NCBI RefSeq assembly: GCF_019704135.1
Contig: NZ_AP024355.1
Span: forward strand, 310,001 to 374,000
Direction of reading: 5' to 3'
DNA: 64,000 nt
Source of the DNA: Desulfuromonas versatilis
GTDB taxonomy: Bacteria; Desulfobacterota; Desulfuromonadia; Desulfuromonadales; NIT-T3
The position numbers and the translations under genes are program-made. Shown here one piece after another: positions 1 to 8,319 of this stretch (position 1 is the first letter of the stretch; each line of letters starts with the position of its first letter). Below the pieces are notes generated by a model. It ran no database searches. It worked only from the letters and a program-made list of their open reading frames with translations, and had not been told where the DNA came from.

Positions 1-374
1 AGAACTACCTGCTGCCGCAGCTGGCGCGCTACCCGCGCTTCGGCGAGGCGGTGGGGGCCTCCCTGCGGCGCGTTTTCCTGGCGCCGCGGCCCCGACCCGG
101 AGAGGACACCCTGGCCGCGGCCGATGGCGGCTACCGGCTCAGCGGCGAGCGTGACGGGCAGCAGGTGGCGTTTCTGTTCGGCGGCGAGCCGGTGCGCCTG
201 GTGGAAAAGGGCGCCGAGGGGGACCAGGGAGAGTGGCGGGCGGTTTATGCGGATTATCAGCCAGGCGCCGGGACATTTTTCCCGCGGCAGATCGTGCTGG
301 AGGACCGGCGCGCCGGCTATCGGCTCGATCTGCGGATCGAGAGTGTGAAGCGAAGCGATGAGCAGACTGATTGA
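1..374 (+). CDS. LolA-like outer-membrane lipoprotein carrier family protein, C-terminal part (partial)
   Basis: The frame is open from the first bases of the window, so the true start lies upstream and only about 123 C-terminal residues are visible. They show alternating beta-strand segments ending in FFPRQIVLEDRRAGYRLDL, a pattern like the C-terminal strands of LolA/DUF4292-type proteins that carry lipids or lipoproteins across the periplasm. Its stop overlaps the start of the dehydratase-like gene by 17 bases, so it belongs to the same operon. LolA-like proteins accompany the exporter in aryl polyene loci, which fits a role in moving the product of this locus, but that is inference. The family call rests on fold pattern and context, not a diagnostic motif. 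Confidence 0.5.
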   Translation, partial: NYLLPQLARYPRFGEAVGASLRRVFLAPRPRPGEDTLAAADGGYRLSGERDGQQVAFLFGGEPVRLVEKGAEGDQGEWRAVYADYQPGAGTFFPRQIVLEDRRAGYRLDLRIESVKRSDEQTD

Positions 375-744
375 AGAAATTGAGTTGGCGGCCCTGGGCG
401 AGGTCGAACTCGACGAGCAGGGGGCGCTGGTCGGCAGCTACTGTTTTCCCGAGGGGTTTCTGGGGTTTTCCGGGCACTTTCCCGGCTACCCCATCGTCCC
501 CGCCATCGTCCAGGTGCTGGTGGCCCAGCGGCTGGCCCAGACCCGGCTCGGCGAGGGGCTGCGCCTGCAGGGGGTGGAAAATGCCAAGTTCCTCCTGCAG
601 ATCCGTCCCGGGCAGCAGATCCGGGTGCGCTGCCTGCTGAAACCGCGCGAGGAGGCGACCCTGGTGGAGGCCCGGCTGAGCTGCGGCGAGACCCTGGCGG
701 CCTCCTTCAACCTGAAATTCGCTCCGGAAAGGCCGGAATCATGA
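358..744 (+). CDS. FabZ/FabA-like hotdog 3-hydroxyacyl-ACP dehydratase
   Basis: This 128-residue protein has one hotdog domain. Residues about 39-50 read GHFPGYPIVPAI, matching the GHFPGxPxxPG active-site loop of FabZ, with the catalytic His in GHF. The usual Gly after the last Pro is Ala here. FabZ-type enzymes dehydrate 3-hydroxyacyl-ACP during fatty-acid or polyene chain extension in the cytoplasm. The length is slightly short for FabZ (about 140-150) and near the small dehydratases of aryl polyene loci. It overlaps both neighbours (17 bases upstream, an ATGA-type overlap downstream), so it is translationally coupled to the thioesterase and ketosynthase genes. No ketoreductase is visible in the window; it would have to come from outside. 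Confidence 0.75.
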   Translation: MSRLIEEIELAALGEVELDEQGALVGSYCFPEGFLGFSGHFPGYPIVPAIVQVLVAQRLAQTRLGEGLRLQGVENAKFLLQIRPGQQIRVRCLLKPREEATLVEARLSCGETLAASFNLKFAPERPES

Positions 745-1202
745 ACAAACCCTATTTCCCGCAGCGCCCCGGCCAGCCGGCGCCCCTGCGCGCCGAAGTC
801 GAGCGGGTGGTGCGCTTCGAGGAGGTCGATCCCCTCGGCATCGTCTGGCACGGGCGCTACCCGGGCTATTTCGAAGACGCCCGGGTGGCGCTGGGGGAAA
901 AGTACGGCATCGGTTATCTCGATTTCTACGAGCGCAAGGTGCTGGCGCCGATCCGCAAAATGCACGTGGACTATCACCGTCCCCTGCGTTTCGGCCAGCC
1001 CTTCACCATCGAGGGGCTGCTGCACTGGTCGGAGGCGGCGCGCCTGAACTACGAGTTCGTGCTGCGCAACCAGGCCGGCGAGGTCACCACCACCGGCTAC
1101 ACGGTGCAGATGCTGATGGATGAGAAACACAACGTGCTGCTCGCGCCGCCCGATTTCTATCTCGAATTTCTCGAGCGCTGGCGCGACGGGAGGCTGCGGT
1201 GA
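741..1202 (+). CDS. 4-hydroxybenzoyl-CoA-type hotdog thioesterase
   Basis: This 153-residue single-domain hotdog protein carries the 4HBT signature near residues 31-48: DPLGIVWHGRYPGYFEDAR, with the Asp and the HxxYxxYFExAR-like helix seen in YbgC and acyl-CoA thioesterases. It probably hydrolyses an acyl-CoA or acyl-ACP thioester in the cytoplasm, either releasing the finished chain or clearing stalled ACP. Thioesterases of this type occur in aryl polyene operons. It overlaps the dehydratase gene before it and the ketosynthase gene after it by 4 bases each, so the three are probably made together. The substrate cannot be told from sequence. Confidence 0.8.
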   Translation: MNKPYFPQRPGQPAPLRAEVERVVRFEEVDPLGIVWHGRYPGYFEDARVALGEKYGIGYLDFYERKVLAPIRKMHVDYHRPLRFGQPFTIEGLLHWSEAARLNYEFVLRNQAGEVTTTGYTVQMLMDEKHNVLLAPPDFYLEFLERWRDGRLR

Positions 1203-2332
1203 GCGAGGTCGTCATCAGCGCCGCGGCCGCCGTCACCGGCCTCGGCGACACCCTGGAGCGGACCTGGCAGCGGCTGCTCGCCGGGCAGAGCGCCATCGCC
1301 CCGGTGGAGCGCTTTGCCGCCGGCGCCTTCACCAGCTCCATCGCCGCCTGCGTTGCGCAGCTGGAGCCGGCCGCCAACGGCTCGCGCCTGCCGAGCCTGC
1401 TCGAGCGGCTGCTCGACGGCTTCGCCCCGGTCCCCGCCGACAGCCGCCTGCTGCTGGCGACCACCAAGGGGGCCATCGACCTGCTCGAGGCCCAGCGGCG
1501 CGGAGCGGCGGTGGCTGAGGGGGCGCTGCTCCCCGCGGCCCTGCTCGCCGATCTCGAGGGGCGCCTCGGCCTCTCCGGCCCCTCCTGCAACATCAACGCC
1601 GCCTGCGCATCCTCCACCATCGCGGTGGCGCGGGGCGCAGCGGCCATCGCCCGCGGCAGCGCCGAGGCGGCGGTGGTGCTCTGCTGCGACCTGCTGAGCG
1701 AATTCGTCTTCTCCGGCTTCTCCGCCCTGCGCGCCCTCGATCCCCGCCCCAGCCGCCCCTTCGACCGGCAGCGGGCCGGGCTCACCCTGGGCGAGGGGGC
1801 CGCGGCCCTGCTGCTGATGAGCCGCGAGCGGGCGCTGCGGGAGCAGCGCCCGGTGCTGGCCCGGGTGCTCGGCTGGGGCAGCGCCAACGACGCCCACCAC
1901 ATCACCGCGCCGGCCCGCGACGGCAGCGGCCTGATCCGCGCCGTGCGCCAGGCGCTGGCAACCGCAGGGGTTTCCGCCGCGGCGGTGGACGGCATCAGCG
2001 CCCACGGCACCGGCACCGTTTACAACGACCTGATGGAGCTGACCGCCTTCCGGACCCTGTTCGGCGAGCGCTGCCCGCCGCTGCACTCGGTCAAGGGGGC
2101 GCTCGGCCACACCCTGGGCGCCGCCGGCGGCATCGAGGTGGCCCTCGGCCTGCGTTCCCTGGCCACCGGCCTGCTGCCGCCGACGGTGGGGCTGGAACAG
2201 GCCGAACCGGGCGCCGAGGGGTTGGTGAGCGCGGACTCTCAGCCCTTCGCCGGGCGCCTGCTGCTCAGCACCAACTCGGGCTTCGGCGGCATCAACGGCG
2301 CCCTGCTGCTGGGGCAGGAGGTGGCGGCATGA
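1199..2332 (+). CDS. Beta-ketoacyl-ACP synthase, FabF type (first ketosynthase)
   Basis: This 377-residue condensing enzyme has the full Cys-His-His triad: Cys136 in NINAACASST, His269 in ISAHGTGT and His304 in KGALGHTLGAAGG. It should extend an acyl-ACP chain by decarboxylative condensation with malonyl-ACP. It is shorter than FabF (about 410), mainly in the N-terminal half. The start is a GTG that overlaps the thioesterase stop. The next gene encodes a ketosynthase-like protein without a catalytic Cys, and the stop of this gene overlaps its start, so the two may form a heterodimer like the KS/chain-length-factor pairs of type II systems. That pairing is inference. Confidence 0.85.
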   Translation: MSEVVISAAAAVTGLGDTLERTWQRLLAGQSAIAPVERFAAGAFTSSIAACVAQLEPAANGSRLPSLLERLLDGFAPVPADSRLLLATTKGAIDLLEAQRRGAAVAEGALLPAALLADLEGRLGLSGPSCNINAACASSTIAVARGAAAIARGSAEAAVVLCCDLLSEFVFSGFSALRALDPRPSRPFDRQRAGLTLGEGAAALLLMSRERALREQRPVLARVLGWGSANDAHHITAPARDGSGLIRAVRQALATAGVSAAAVDGISAHGTGTVYNDLMELTAFRTLFGERCPPLHSVKGALGHTLGAAGGIEVALGLRSLATGLLPPTVGLEQAEPGAEGLVSADSQPFAGRLLLSTNSGFGGINGALLLGQEVAA

Positions 2333-3063
2333 AGGCCTGGGTGCTCGGCATCGGTTGGGTGAGCGCCGCCGGCATCGGCCGCGGCCGCCGGGGGGACCGC
2401 TTCGCCATGGCCGCGGGGGAACTGCCGGAACTGTCCCGGCGGGACATTTTCACCGAACCCTATCCGCGCTTCGGCCGGCTCGACGATTTTTCCCGGCTCG
2501 GCCTGGCCGGCATCGCCCTGGCCCTGAATGACGCCGGCCTCGACCGCTGGGAGCAGAAGCGCAACATCGGCATCTTCGCCGGCACCACCCGCGGCTGCCT
2601 GGAGACCGATCGCGCCTATTACGACACCGTCATCCCGGATGGGGGAGCGCTGGCCAGTCCCAACCTGTTCGCCTACACCCTTTCCAACACCTTTCTCGGC
2701 GAGGCGGCGATCCGCTTCGGCCTGGCCGGGAGCAACCTGGTCCTCAACGATTCCGATCCCGCGGCCTTCTCCGCCCTCAGGCTCGCTTTGGAGAGCCTGG
2801 CCTGGGGCGAAGCCCCGCTGATGCTCGCCGGGATCTGCGACCTGCCCCCCGCGGCGGGGGCGGCCGGGGCGTCGGGAAGGCCACCCGGTGCCGTGTTTCT
2901 GGTTCTGAGCCGAGAGCGGTCCGCCTCCGTGCCGCCTCTTGCCGAAATCGCCCTGGACGCCGCCGGCGCCGTTTCCGTCGATGCCGCCGGCGTCGCGGAC
3001 TGGCCCGGACTGGTTCAGGCCTGTTTGCAGCCCGAAGAAGAGATAGGGAGAGACTGCCCATGA
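2329..3063 (+). CDS. Half-length ketosynthase-like protein lacking the catalytic Cys
   Basis: The 244 residues resemble only the N-terminal half of a beta-ketoacyl synthase: the opening strand WVLGIGWVSAAG, the GIFAGTTRG segment, and ALASPNLFAYTLSNTFLGEAAIRFGL match the approach to the nucleophile elbow. Where an active enzyme has the ACSS Cys, this one reads LVLNDSDPAAFSAL, so the nucleophile aligns with Asp143. The two C-terminal histidine motifs are absent and the protein ends in a low-complexity Pro/Ala tail. No frameshift is evident and the flanking genes overlap it by 4 bases on both sides, so it looks like a deliberate short protein, not decay. It may act as a scaffold or chain-length partner of the preceding ketosynthase. 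Function is not known. Confidence 0.65.
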   Translation: MKAWVLGIGWVSAAGIGRGRRGDRFAMAAGELPELSRRDIFTEPYPRFGRLDDFSRLGLAGIALALNDAGLDRWEQKRNIGIFAGTTRGCLETDRAYYDTVIPDGGALASPNLFAYTLSNTFLGEAAIRFGLAGSNLVLNDSDPAAFSALRLALESLAWGEAPLMLAGICDLPPAAGAAGASGRPPGAVFLVLSRERSASVPPLAEIALDAAGAVSVDAAGVADWPGLVQACLQPEEEIGRDCP

Positions 3064-4331
3064 AGATGAAGTTGATCTACCCCCGCTGGCCCAAGCTCGA
3101 CCGCCAGACCGAGTTCCATCTGCCCCCCCACGGTCCGGTGGTGTTCGCCGCCACCGTGCCCCCCGAGGTCGACCTGGAGTTCACCGACGAGAACCTCGAG
3201 CCTGTCGATTTCGACGGCGCGGTGGACCTGGTGGGCATCTCCACCATGCTCACCGCCCAGTTGCCGCGGGCCTTCGAGATCGCCCGCGAGTTCCGCGAGC
3301 GGGGCGTGCCGGTGATCTTCGGCGGCATCTCCACCATGCTCCACGCCGAGGAAGTGGCGCAGCACGCCGATTCGGTGTTTCTCGGCGAGGCCGAGGGGCG
3401 CTTCGCCCAGGTGATCGACGATTTCCAGAAGGGGCGGCTAAAAAAGCGCTACGACTACATGAACACCCCGCCGGATACCGCCCTGGTCGGCACCGCCCGC
3501 CGCGAGATCCTCAACCGCGAGCTCTACAATTACCGCGGCGTGCAGATGCTTGACCTGGTGCACGCCTCGCGCGGCTGCAAGTTCGACTGCTTCCCCTGCT
3601 GCACCGGGTTTCTCGGCGGCAAGAACTTCCGCCCCCGCCCCATCGACAAGGTCATCGAGGAGATGGAGGCGATCCGCAACAACCGCCTGTTCATCGTCGA
3701 CAACTCGCTGGCCCAGGACCGCCAGTGGCTCAAGGACCTGTTCACCGCCATGGCGCCGCTGAAGAAGAAGTGGGTCAGCCACCCGATTCTCGACGACGAC
3801 GAGATCCTCAAGCTGGCCGCCGACGCGGGGGCCTGGTACGTCTACCAGGCGGTGTTCGACACCTCCGAGGTGATCCGCAACCGCATTCGCCGCCTCAAGG
3901 AATACGGCATCGGCATCGAGGGGACGATCATCCTCGGCACCGACGACCAGAGTGAGGACGACATCAAGCGCCTGGTCGACTTCCTGCTGGAGGTCGAGCT
4001 CGACGTCGCCGAGTTCACCATCCTCACCCCTTTCATGCAGTCGCCGATCCGCCGCCAGCTGGAGAAGGAAGGGCGCATCCTCAGCAACGACTGGAGCCGC
4101 TACACCGCCGACAAGGTGGTGTTCCAGCCCAGGCAGATGAGTCCCGAGAAGCTGCAGGAGCTCTACTACTACGCCTGGGACACCTTCTACGCCGGCGGCG
4201 GCCACCAGCTCAAGATGGGCGAGCTGTTCAAGCAGGTCATCCGCCGCGAGATCGAGGACGGCACCTACCACCGCTACAACCCGAAGAAGCGGCGCGGCTT
4301 CCGGAAAAACCAGGAGGCCGTGGCCCCATGA
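3060..4331 (+). CDS. B12-binding-domain-type radical SAM enzyme (first of three in tandem)
   Basis: This 423-residue protein has an N-terminal Rossmann-like segment (about 1-130) like the cobalamin-binding domain of BchE/Fom3-type enzymes, though no DxHxxG motif is visible, then a radical SAM core. The cluster motif is RGCKFDCFPCC, giving C173-x3-C177-x2-C180 with an extra Cys181. A glycine-rich VIFGGISTM and FLGEAEG follow the class pattern. Such enzymes perform methylations, ring formations or C-C bond chemistry on unactivated carbons. The start overlaps the previous stop by 4 bases and its stop overlaps the next start, so it is the first of three coupled radical SAM genes. The reaction is unknown; action on an acyl chain is inferred from context. 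Confidence 0.88.
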   Translation: MKMKLIYPRWPKLDRQTEFHLPPHGPVVFAATVPPEVDLEFTDENLEPVDFDGAVDLVGISTMLTAQLPRAFEIAREFRERGVPVIFGGISTMLHAEEVAQHADSVFLGEAEGRFAQVIDDFQKGRLKKRYDYMNTPPDTALVGTARREILNRELYNYRGVQMLDLVHASRGCKFDCFPCCTGFLGGKNFRPRPIDKVIEEMEAIRNNRLFIVDNSLAQDRQWLKDLFTAMAPLKKKWVSHPILDDDEILKLAADAGAWYVYQAVFDTSEVIRNRIRRLKEYGIGIEGTIILGTDDQSEDDIKRLVDFLLEVELDVAEFTILTPFMQSPIRRQLEKEGRILSNDWSRYTADKVVFQPRQMSPEKLQELYYYAWDTFYAGGGHQLKMGELFKQVIRREIEDGTYHRYNPKKRRGFRKNQEAVAP

Positions 4332-5692
4332 GCCGGGTCTTTCTGTTCTCCGCCAATACCACCACCGAGCCCTACCCGGTCTACCCCCTGGGGATGGCGG
4401 TGCTGGCCGGCGCCCTGAGCGCCCGCGGCCACCAGGTGCGGCAGTTCGATCTGCTCGCCTCCGGGTGCGACGAGGAGCGGCTGCGCCGCGAGCTGGCGGA
4501 GTTCGCCCCCGAGCTGGTCGGCATGTCGCTGCGCAACATCGACAACGTCGATTCCTTCAGCGGCGAGAGCGCCTGGTACCTGGCCCAGGCCCGGGAGCGG
4601 GTGCGCCTGGTGCGGGAAACCACCGCCGCGCCGCTGGTGGTGGGCGGGCCGGCCTTCTCCATCATGCCCGAGGCGATCCTTGAGTATCTCGGCGCCGATT
4701 ACGGCATCGTCGGCGAGGGGGAGCGGGCCATCTGCCGCCTGGCGGAGGAGCTGGCCGCCGGCCGGCAGCTCCCCGCCCTGATCCGCGGCGAGCCGCAGGG
4801 GCTTACGGGGACGGAAATGGCCGCCCCGCTCTACCAGCCGGAATGGGTCGATTTCTACCTGGAGCGCAGCGGCATGATCAACCTGCAGACCAAGCGCGGC
4901 TGCCCCTACCGCTGCAGCTACTGCACCTACCCGGCGCTGGAGGGGGCGCATTTCCGTCCCCGCCCGGTCGGCGCGGTGGTGGATGATCTGGAGCGCATCC
5001 GTCGCGACCACCCCCGGGCCAGCGTGTTTTTCACCGATTCGATCTTCAACGATCCCTGCGGACACTACCTGGAGCTGGCCGAGGAGATCCTGCGCCGCGA
5101 GGTGCAGATCCGCTGGTGCGCCTTTTTCCGCCCCCAGGGGCTGGGGCGCCGGGAGCTCTCCCTGCTCAAGCGCGCCGGCCTCTACGCCCTGGAGCTGGGG
5201 ACCGACGCCGCCAGCGACGCCACCCTGGCGGGGATGGACAAGGGACTGAGCTTCGCCGAGGTGCTCGAGGTCAACCAGGCCTGCCTGGCCGAGGAGCTCC
5301 CCTGCGCCCATTTCATCATCTTCGGCGGACCGGGCGAGACCCCCGAGTCGGTGCAGCAGGGGCTGGCCAACATCGAGCAGCTGGGGCCGGCGGTGGTCTT
5401 CGCCTTTTCCGGCATCCGCCTGCTGCCCGGGGCGCCGCTGCAGCAGCAGGCGCTGCGCGAGGGGCTGCTCGAGGCCGGGCGCTCGCTGCTCAAGCCGGCC
5501 TACTACTATTCGCCGGCCATCGACGTCGAGGCCATGCACGCTGCCATCAAGCACTCCTTCCGCGGGCGCCGCGACCGGGTCTTCCCCCCCTCCGAGGGGC
5601 AGGCGCGGCTGGCGGTGATGCGCCGTTTCGGCTTCAACGGCATTCTCTGGGACCAGCTGATCAATTTCGGCAGCAAGCGCAAGACAGGTTGA
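4328..5692 (+). CDS. B12-binding-domain-type radical SAM enzyme (second of three)
   Basis: This 454-residue protein has an N-terminal B12-binding-like domain (about 1-150, with PLVVGGPAFS and YGIVGEGER matching the conserved loops) and a radical SAM core whose motif KRGCPYRCSYCTYP gives C192-x3-C196-x2-C199. The later FGGPGET segment is typical of the class. It begins 4 bases inside the first radical SAM gene. It is clearly diverged from both flanking radical SAM proteins, so the three probably perform different steps on one substrate instead of being a recent duplication. The exact reaction cannot be told from the sequence. Confidence 0.9.
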   Translation: MSRVFLFSANTTTEPYPVYPLGMAVLAGALSARGHQVRQFDLLASGCDEERLRRELAEFAPELVGMSLRNIDNVDSFSGESAWYLAQARERVRLVRETTAAPLVVGGPAFSIMPEAILEYLGADYGIVGEGERAICRLAEELAAGRQLPALIRGEPQGLTGTEMAAPLYQPEWVDFYLERSGMINLQTKRGCPYRCSYCTYPALEGAHFRPRPVGAVVDDLERIRRDHPRASVFFTDSIFNDPCGHYLELAEEILRREVQIRWCAFFRPQGLGRRELSLLKRAGLYALELGTDAASDATLAGMDKGLSFAEVLEVNQACLAEELPCAHFIIFGGPGETPESVQQGLANIEQLGPAVVFAFSGIRLLPGAPLQQQALREGLLEAGRSLLKPAYYYSPAIDVEAMHAAIKHSFRGRRDRVFPPSEGQARLAVMRRFGFNGILWDQLINFGSKRKTG

Positions 5693-5696
5693 TTTC

Positions 5697-7163
5697 GTGA
5701 CCATGACCGCTCTTCAACGCGACAGTATCCTGCTGATCCACCCGCTCGGCTACCGCCCCGAGGCGGCCGGCCGCGACATCTCGCGCCTGGCCAACCTCAT
5801 GCCGCCGCTGGGGCTGGCGAGCATCGCCGCCTACCTGGAGCAGCGCGGGATCAGCGCCCACATCGTGGACTGTTTCGCCCATCCCGACGACCAGCGGGTG
5901 ATTCGCGACACCCTGCGCGCCGTGCGCCCGGCCTTTGTCGGTTTCAGCTGCACCACCTCGAGCTTTCTCGACGGGGTGCGTCTGGCGGCCATGGCCCGCA
6001 GCGAGCTCCCCGGCATCCGCACCGTGTTCGGCGGCCCCCACGTCTCGGCCCTGCGCGAGCGGCTGCTGCGCGATTATCCCGAGATCGACTTCGCCGTGGT
6101 CGGCGAGGGGGAAGAGACCCTGGCCGAGCTGATCGCCGCCGGCGGCGAGGGGGCGGAGCGGATTCCCGGGGTGGTCAGCCGCCGCGGCGACGAGGTGGTC
6201 TTCGCCGGCCATCGCGGCCAGGGGTTGGAGCTCGACAGCCTCCCCTTTCCCGCCTACGAGAAGCTCGCCGGCTACCCCGCGGCCTACCGGCTGCCGATCT
6301 TCAACTACCCGAGCACCCCCAACACCAGCTGCATCTCCAGCCGCGGCTGCCCCTACGCCTGCAGCTACTGCGACCGCTCGGTGTTTCGCCGCACCTTTCG
6401 CTACAACTCGGCCGAATACCTCTACGCCCACCTCGAGTACCTGCGCGAACGCTTCGGCATCCGCCACGTCAATTTCTACGACGACCAGTTCACCTTCAAC
6501 CGGCAGCGGGTCGAGGATTTCTGCCGGAGGATGGTCGATCGCCCGCTGGGGATGACCTTCAACTGCGCGGTGCGCGCCGAGCACGTCGACCTGGAGCTGC
6601 TGCGGCAGATGAAGGGGGCCGGCTGCTGGATGGCGAGCCTCGGTATCGAGACCGGCGACCCCGAGCTGCTTGCCCAGCATCGCCAGAACGCCGACCTGCA
6701 GATGCTCGCCGAGAAGATCCGCCAGATCAAGCAGGCCGGAATCCGGGTCAAGGGGCTGCTGATGATGGGCCTGCCCGGCGAAACCGAAACGAGCATCCGG
6801 CGCAGCATGGAGTACGTCTACTCGCTGCCCATCGACGATTTCAACCTGGCCAAGTTCACCCCCTTTCCCGGCTCGCCCCTCTACGAGAAGATCCACGAGC
6901 TGGGGAGCTTCGACGAGGACTGGGAGCAGATGGACTGCATGCAGTTCCGCTTCGTCCCCCACGGCATGAGCCGCGAGCGGCTCGAGGAGCTGTTCACCGA
7001 GTTCTACAAGCGCCACTTCCAGCGCCCGCGGGTGCTGGCCGGCTACGCCGCCATGCTCTGGCGCTCCCCCGACAGCTGGAAGCGCTTCGCCCTGAACCTG
7101 GGCGACTTTCTGCGCTTCGCCCGCAGCAACCGGCGCATCGCCGAGGAGACTCCCCATGGCTGA
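5697..7163 (+). CDS. B12-binding-domain-type radical SAM enzyme (third of three)
   Basis: This 488-residue protein has the classic BchE-like layout: PPLGLASIAAYLEQRG at residues 36-51, VFGGPHVSA and DFAVVGEGEETL in the B12-binding domain, then SSRGCPYACSYCDRS with C218-x3-C222-x2-C225. MMGLPGETE and a C-terminal helical region complete the fold. A GTG start at 5697, preceded by AGG at 5686, is used here; an ATG two codons later is equally possible. The next gene overlaps its end by 8 bases. Relatives of this group include cobalamin-dependent methylases and cyclases; which activity applies here is unknown. Confidence 0.9.
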   Translation: MTMTALQRDSILLIHPLGYRPEAAGRDISRLANLMPPLGLASIAAYLEQRGISAHIVDCFAHPDDQRVIRDTLRAVRPAFVGFSCTTSSFLDGVRLAAMARSELPGIRTVFGGPHVSALRERLLRDYPEIDFAVVGEGEETLAELIAAGGEGAERIPGVVSRRGDEVVFAGHRGQGLELDSLPFPAYEKLAGYPAAYRLPIFNYPSTPNTSCISSRGCPYACSYCDRSVFRRTFRYNSAEYLYAHLEYLRERFGIRHVNFYDDQFTFNRQRVEDFCRRMVDRPLGMTFNCAVRAEHVDLELLRQMKGAGCWMASLGIETGDPELLAQHRQNADLQMLAEKIRQIKQAGIRVKGLLMMGLPGETETSIRRSMEYVYSLPIDDFNLAKFTPFPGSPLYEKIHELGSFDEDWEQMDCMQFRFVPHGMSRERLEELFTEFYKRHFQRPRVLAGYAAMLWRSPDSWKRFALNLGDFLRFARSNRRIAEETPHG

Positions 7164-8319
7164 GGCTCTCCGGCTGCTGGTGGTGATCCCCCTCTACAAC
7201 CACGGCGCCAGCGTGCGCGCCGTGGCCGAGCGGGCCCTGGCGGTGCATGAACAGGTGCTGGTGGTCGACGACGGCAGCAGCGACGGCGGCGCCGAGACCC
7301 TGGCCGGGCTGCCGGTCGCCGTGCTGCGCCACGCAAGCAACCGCGGCAAGGGGGCGGCGATCATGACCGCGGCCCGCGAGGCGCGCCGGCTGGGGATGAC
7401 CCACATCGCCACCATCGACGCCGACGGCCAGCACGACCCCGCCGATCTGCCCAAACTGCTCGAGGTGGTACGCGAGACCCCCCTGTCGGTGGTGGTCGGC
7501 ACGCGCGATTTCGCTACCGCCAACGTCCCCGGCTCGAGCCGCTTCGGGCGCAAATTCTCCAATTTCTGGCTGCGCTTGCAGACCGGCAAGAGCCTCGGCG
7601 ACACCCAGAGCGGCTTTCGCATCTACCCGCTGCGGGTGCTCGAGGCGCTCAAGCTCGCCGAGGTCCACTACTCCTTCGAGATCGAGGTGCTGGTGAAGGC
7701 CGCCTGGGCCGGAGTGCCGCTGCGCGAGGCGCCGATTTCGGTCCACTACCCCCCCGGCGAGGAGCGCATCTCCCACTTCCGGGGGTTCATGGACAATTTC
7801 CGCCTGACCCTGCTCAACACCCAGCTGACCCTGCGCTCGGTAGCCCCCTGGCCGCACCGCAAGATCGTGGCCGAGGAGTCGGCGGCAAAACTCAGCGTGC
7901 TGCGGCCGCTGCAGTCGCTGCGCACCCTGCTGACCGAGAACGCCACCCCCGGACAGCTGGCGGCGGCCGGCGCCGTCGGGGTGATCCTGGGGGCGGCGCC
8001 GCTGATCGCCTGCCATACCATCGCCATATTGTTCGCCGCCGGATTTCTGCGCCTCAACAAGGTGGCGGCGGTGAGCACCAGCCAGCTGTGCATGCCGCCC
8101 ATCGTGCCGGCGCTGTGCATCGAGGCGGGCTACTTCATGCGCCACGGCGAATTTCTCACCGAGGTCTCCCTGGAGACCCTCGGCTACCAGGGGCTGGAGC
8201 GGCTCTGGGAGTGGCTGCTCGGCTCGCTGGTCGTCGGCCCGGCGCTGGCCCTGGTGGTGGCGGGGGCGATCTACCTCATGGCGCAGATGCTGCAAAGGGA
8301 ACCTCGTGTCGCCGGGTGA
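7156..8319 (+). CDS. Glycosyltransferase family 2 with C-terminal DUF2062 membrane domain
   Basis: Residues 1 to about 220 form a GT2 (dolichyl-phosphate mannosyltransferase-like) domain: LLVVIPLYNHG, VVDDGSSDGG and the metal-binding TIDADGQHDP at about residues 91-100. Residues about 260-380 hold hydrophobic helices of the DUF2062 type, including AAGAVGVILGAAPLIACHTI. The enzyme would transfer a sugar from a nucleotide donor to a lipid-linked acceptor at the inner membrane. Its start lies inside the last radical SAM gene and its end overlaps the acyltransferase gene. The GT2 plus lysophospholipid-type acyltransferase pairing recalls ApeJ of aryl polyene loci, where the two are fused, so it may glycosylate or anchor the product. 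Confidence 0.82.
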   Translation: MAEALRLLVVIPLYNHGASVRAVAERALAVHEQVLVVDDGSSDGGAETLAGLPVAVLRHASNRGKGAAIMTAAREARRLGMTHIATIDADGQHDPADLPKLLEVVRETPLSVVVGTRDFATANVPGSSRFGRKFSNFWLRLQTGKSLGDTQSGFRIYPLRVLEALKLAEVHYSFEIEVLVKAAWAGVPLREAPISVHYPPGEERISHFRGFMDNFRLTLLNTQLTLRSVAPWPHRKIVAEESAAKLSVLRPLQSLRTLLTENATPGQLAAAGAVGVILGAAPLIACHTIAILFAAGFLRLNKVAAVSTSQLCMPPIVPALCIEAGYFMRHGEFLTEVSLETLGYQGLERLWEWLLGSLVVGPALALVVAGAIYLMAQMLQREPRVAG

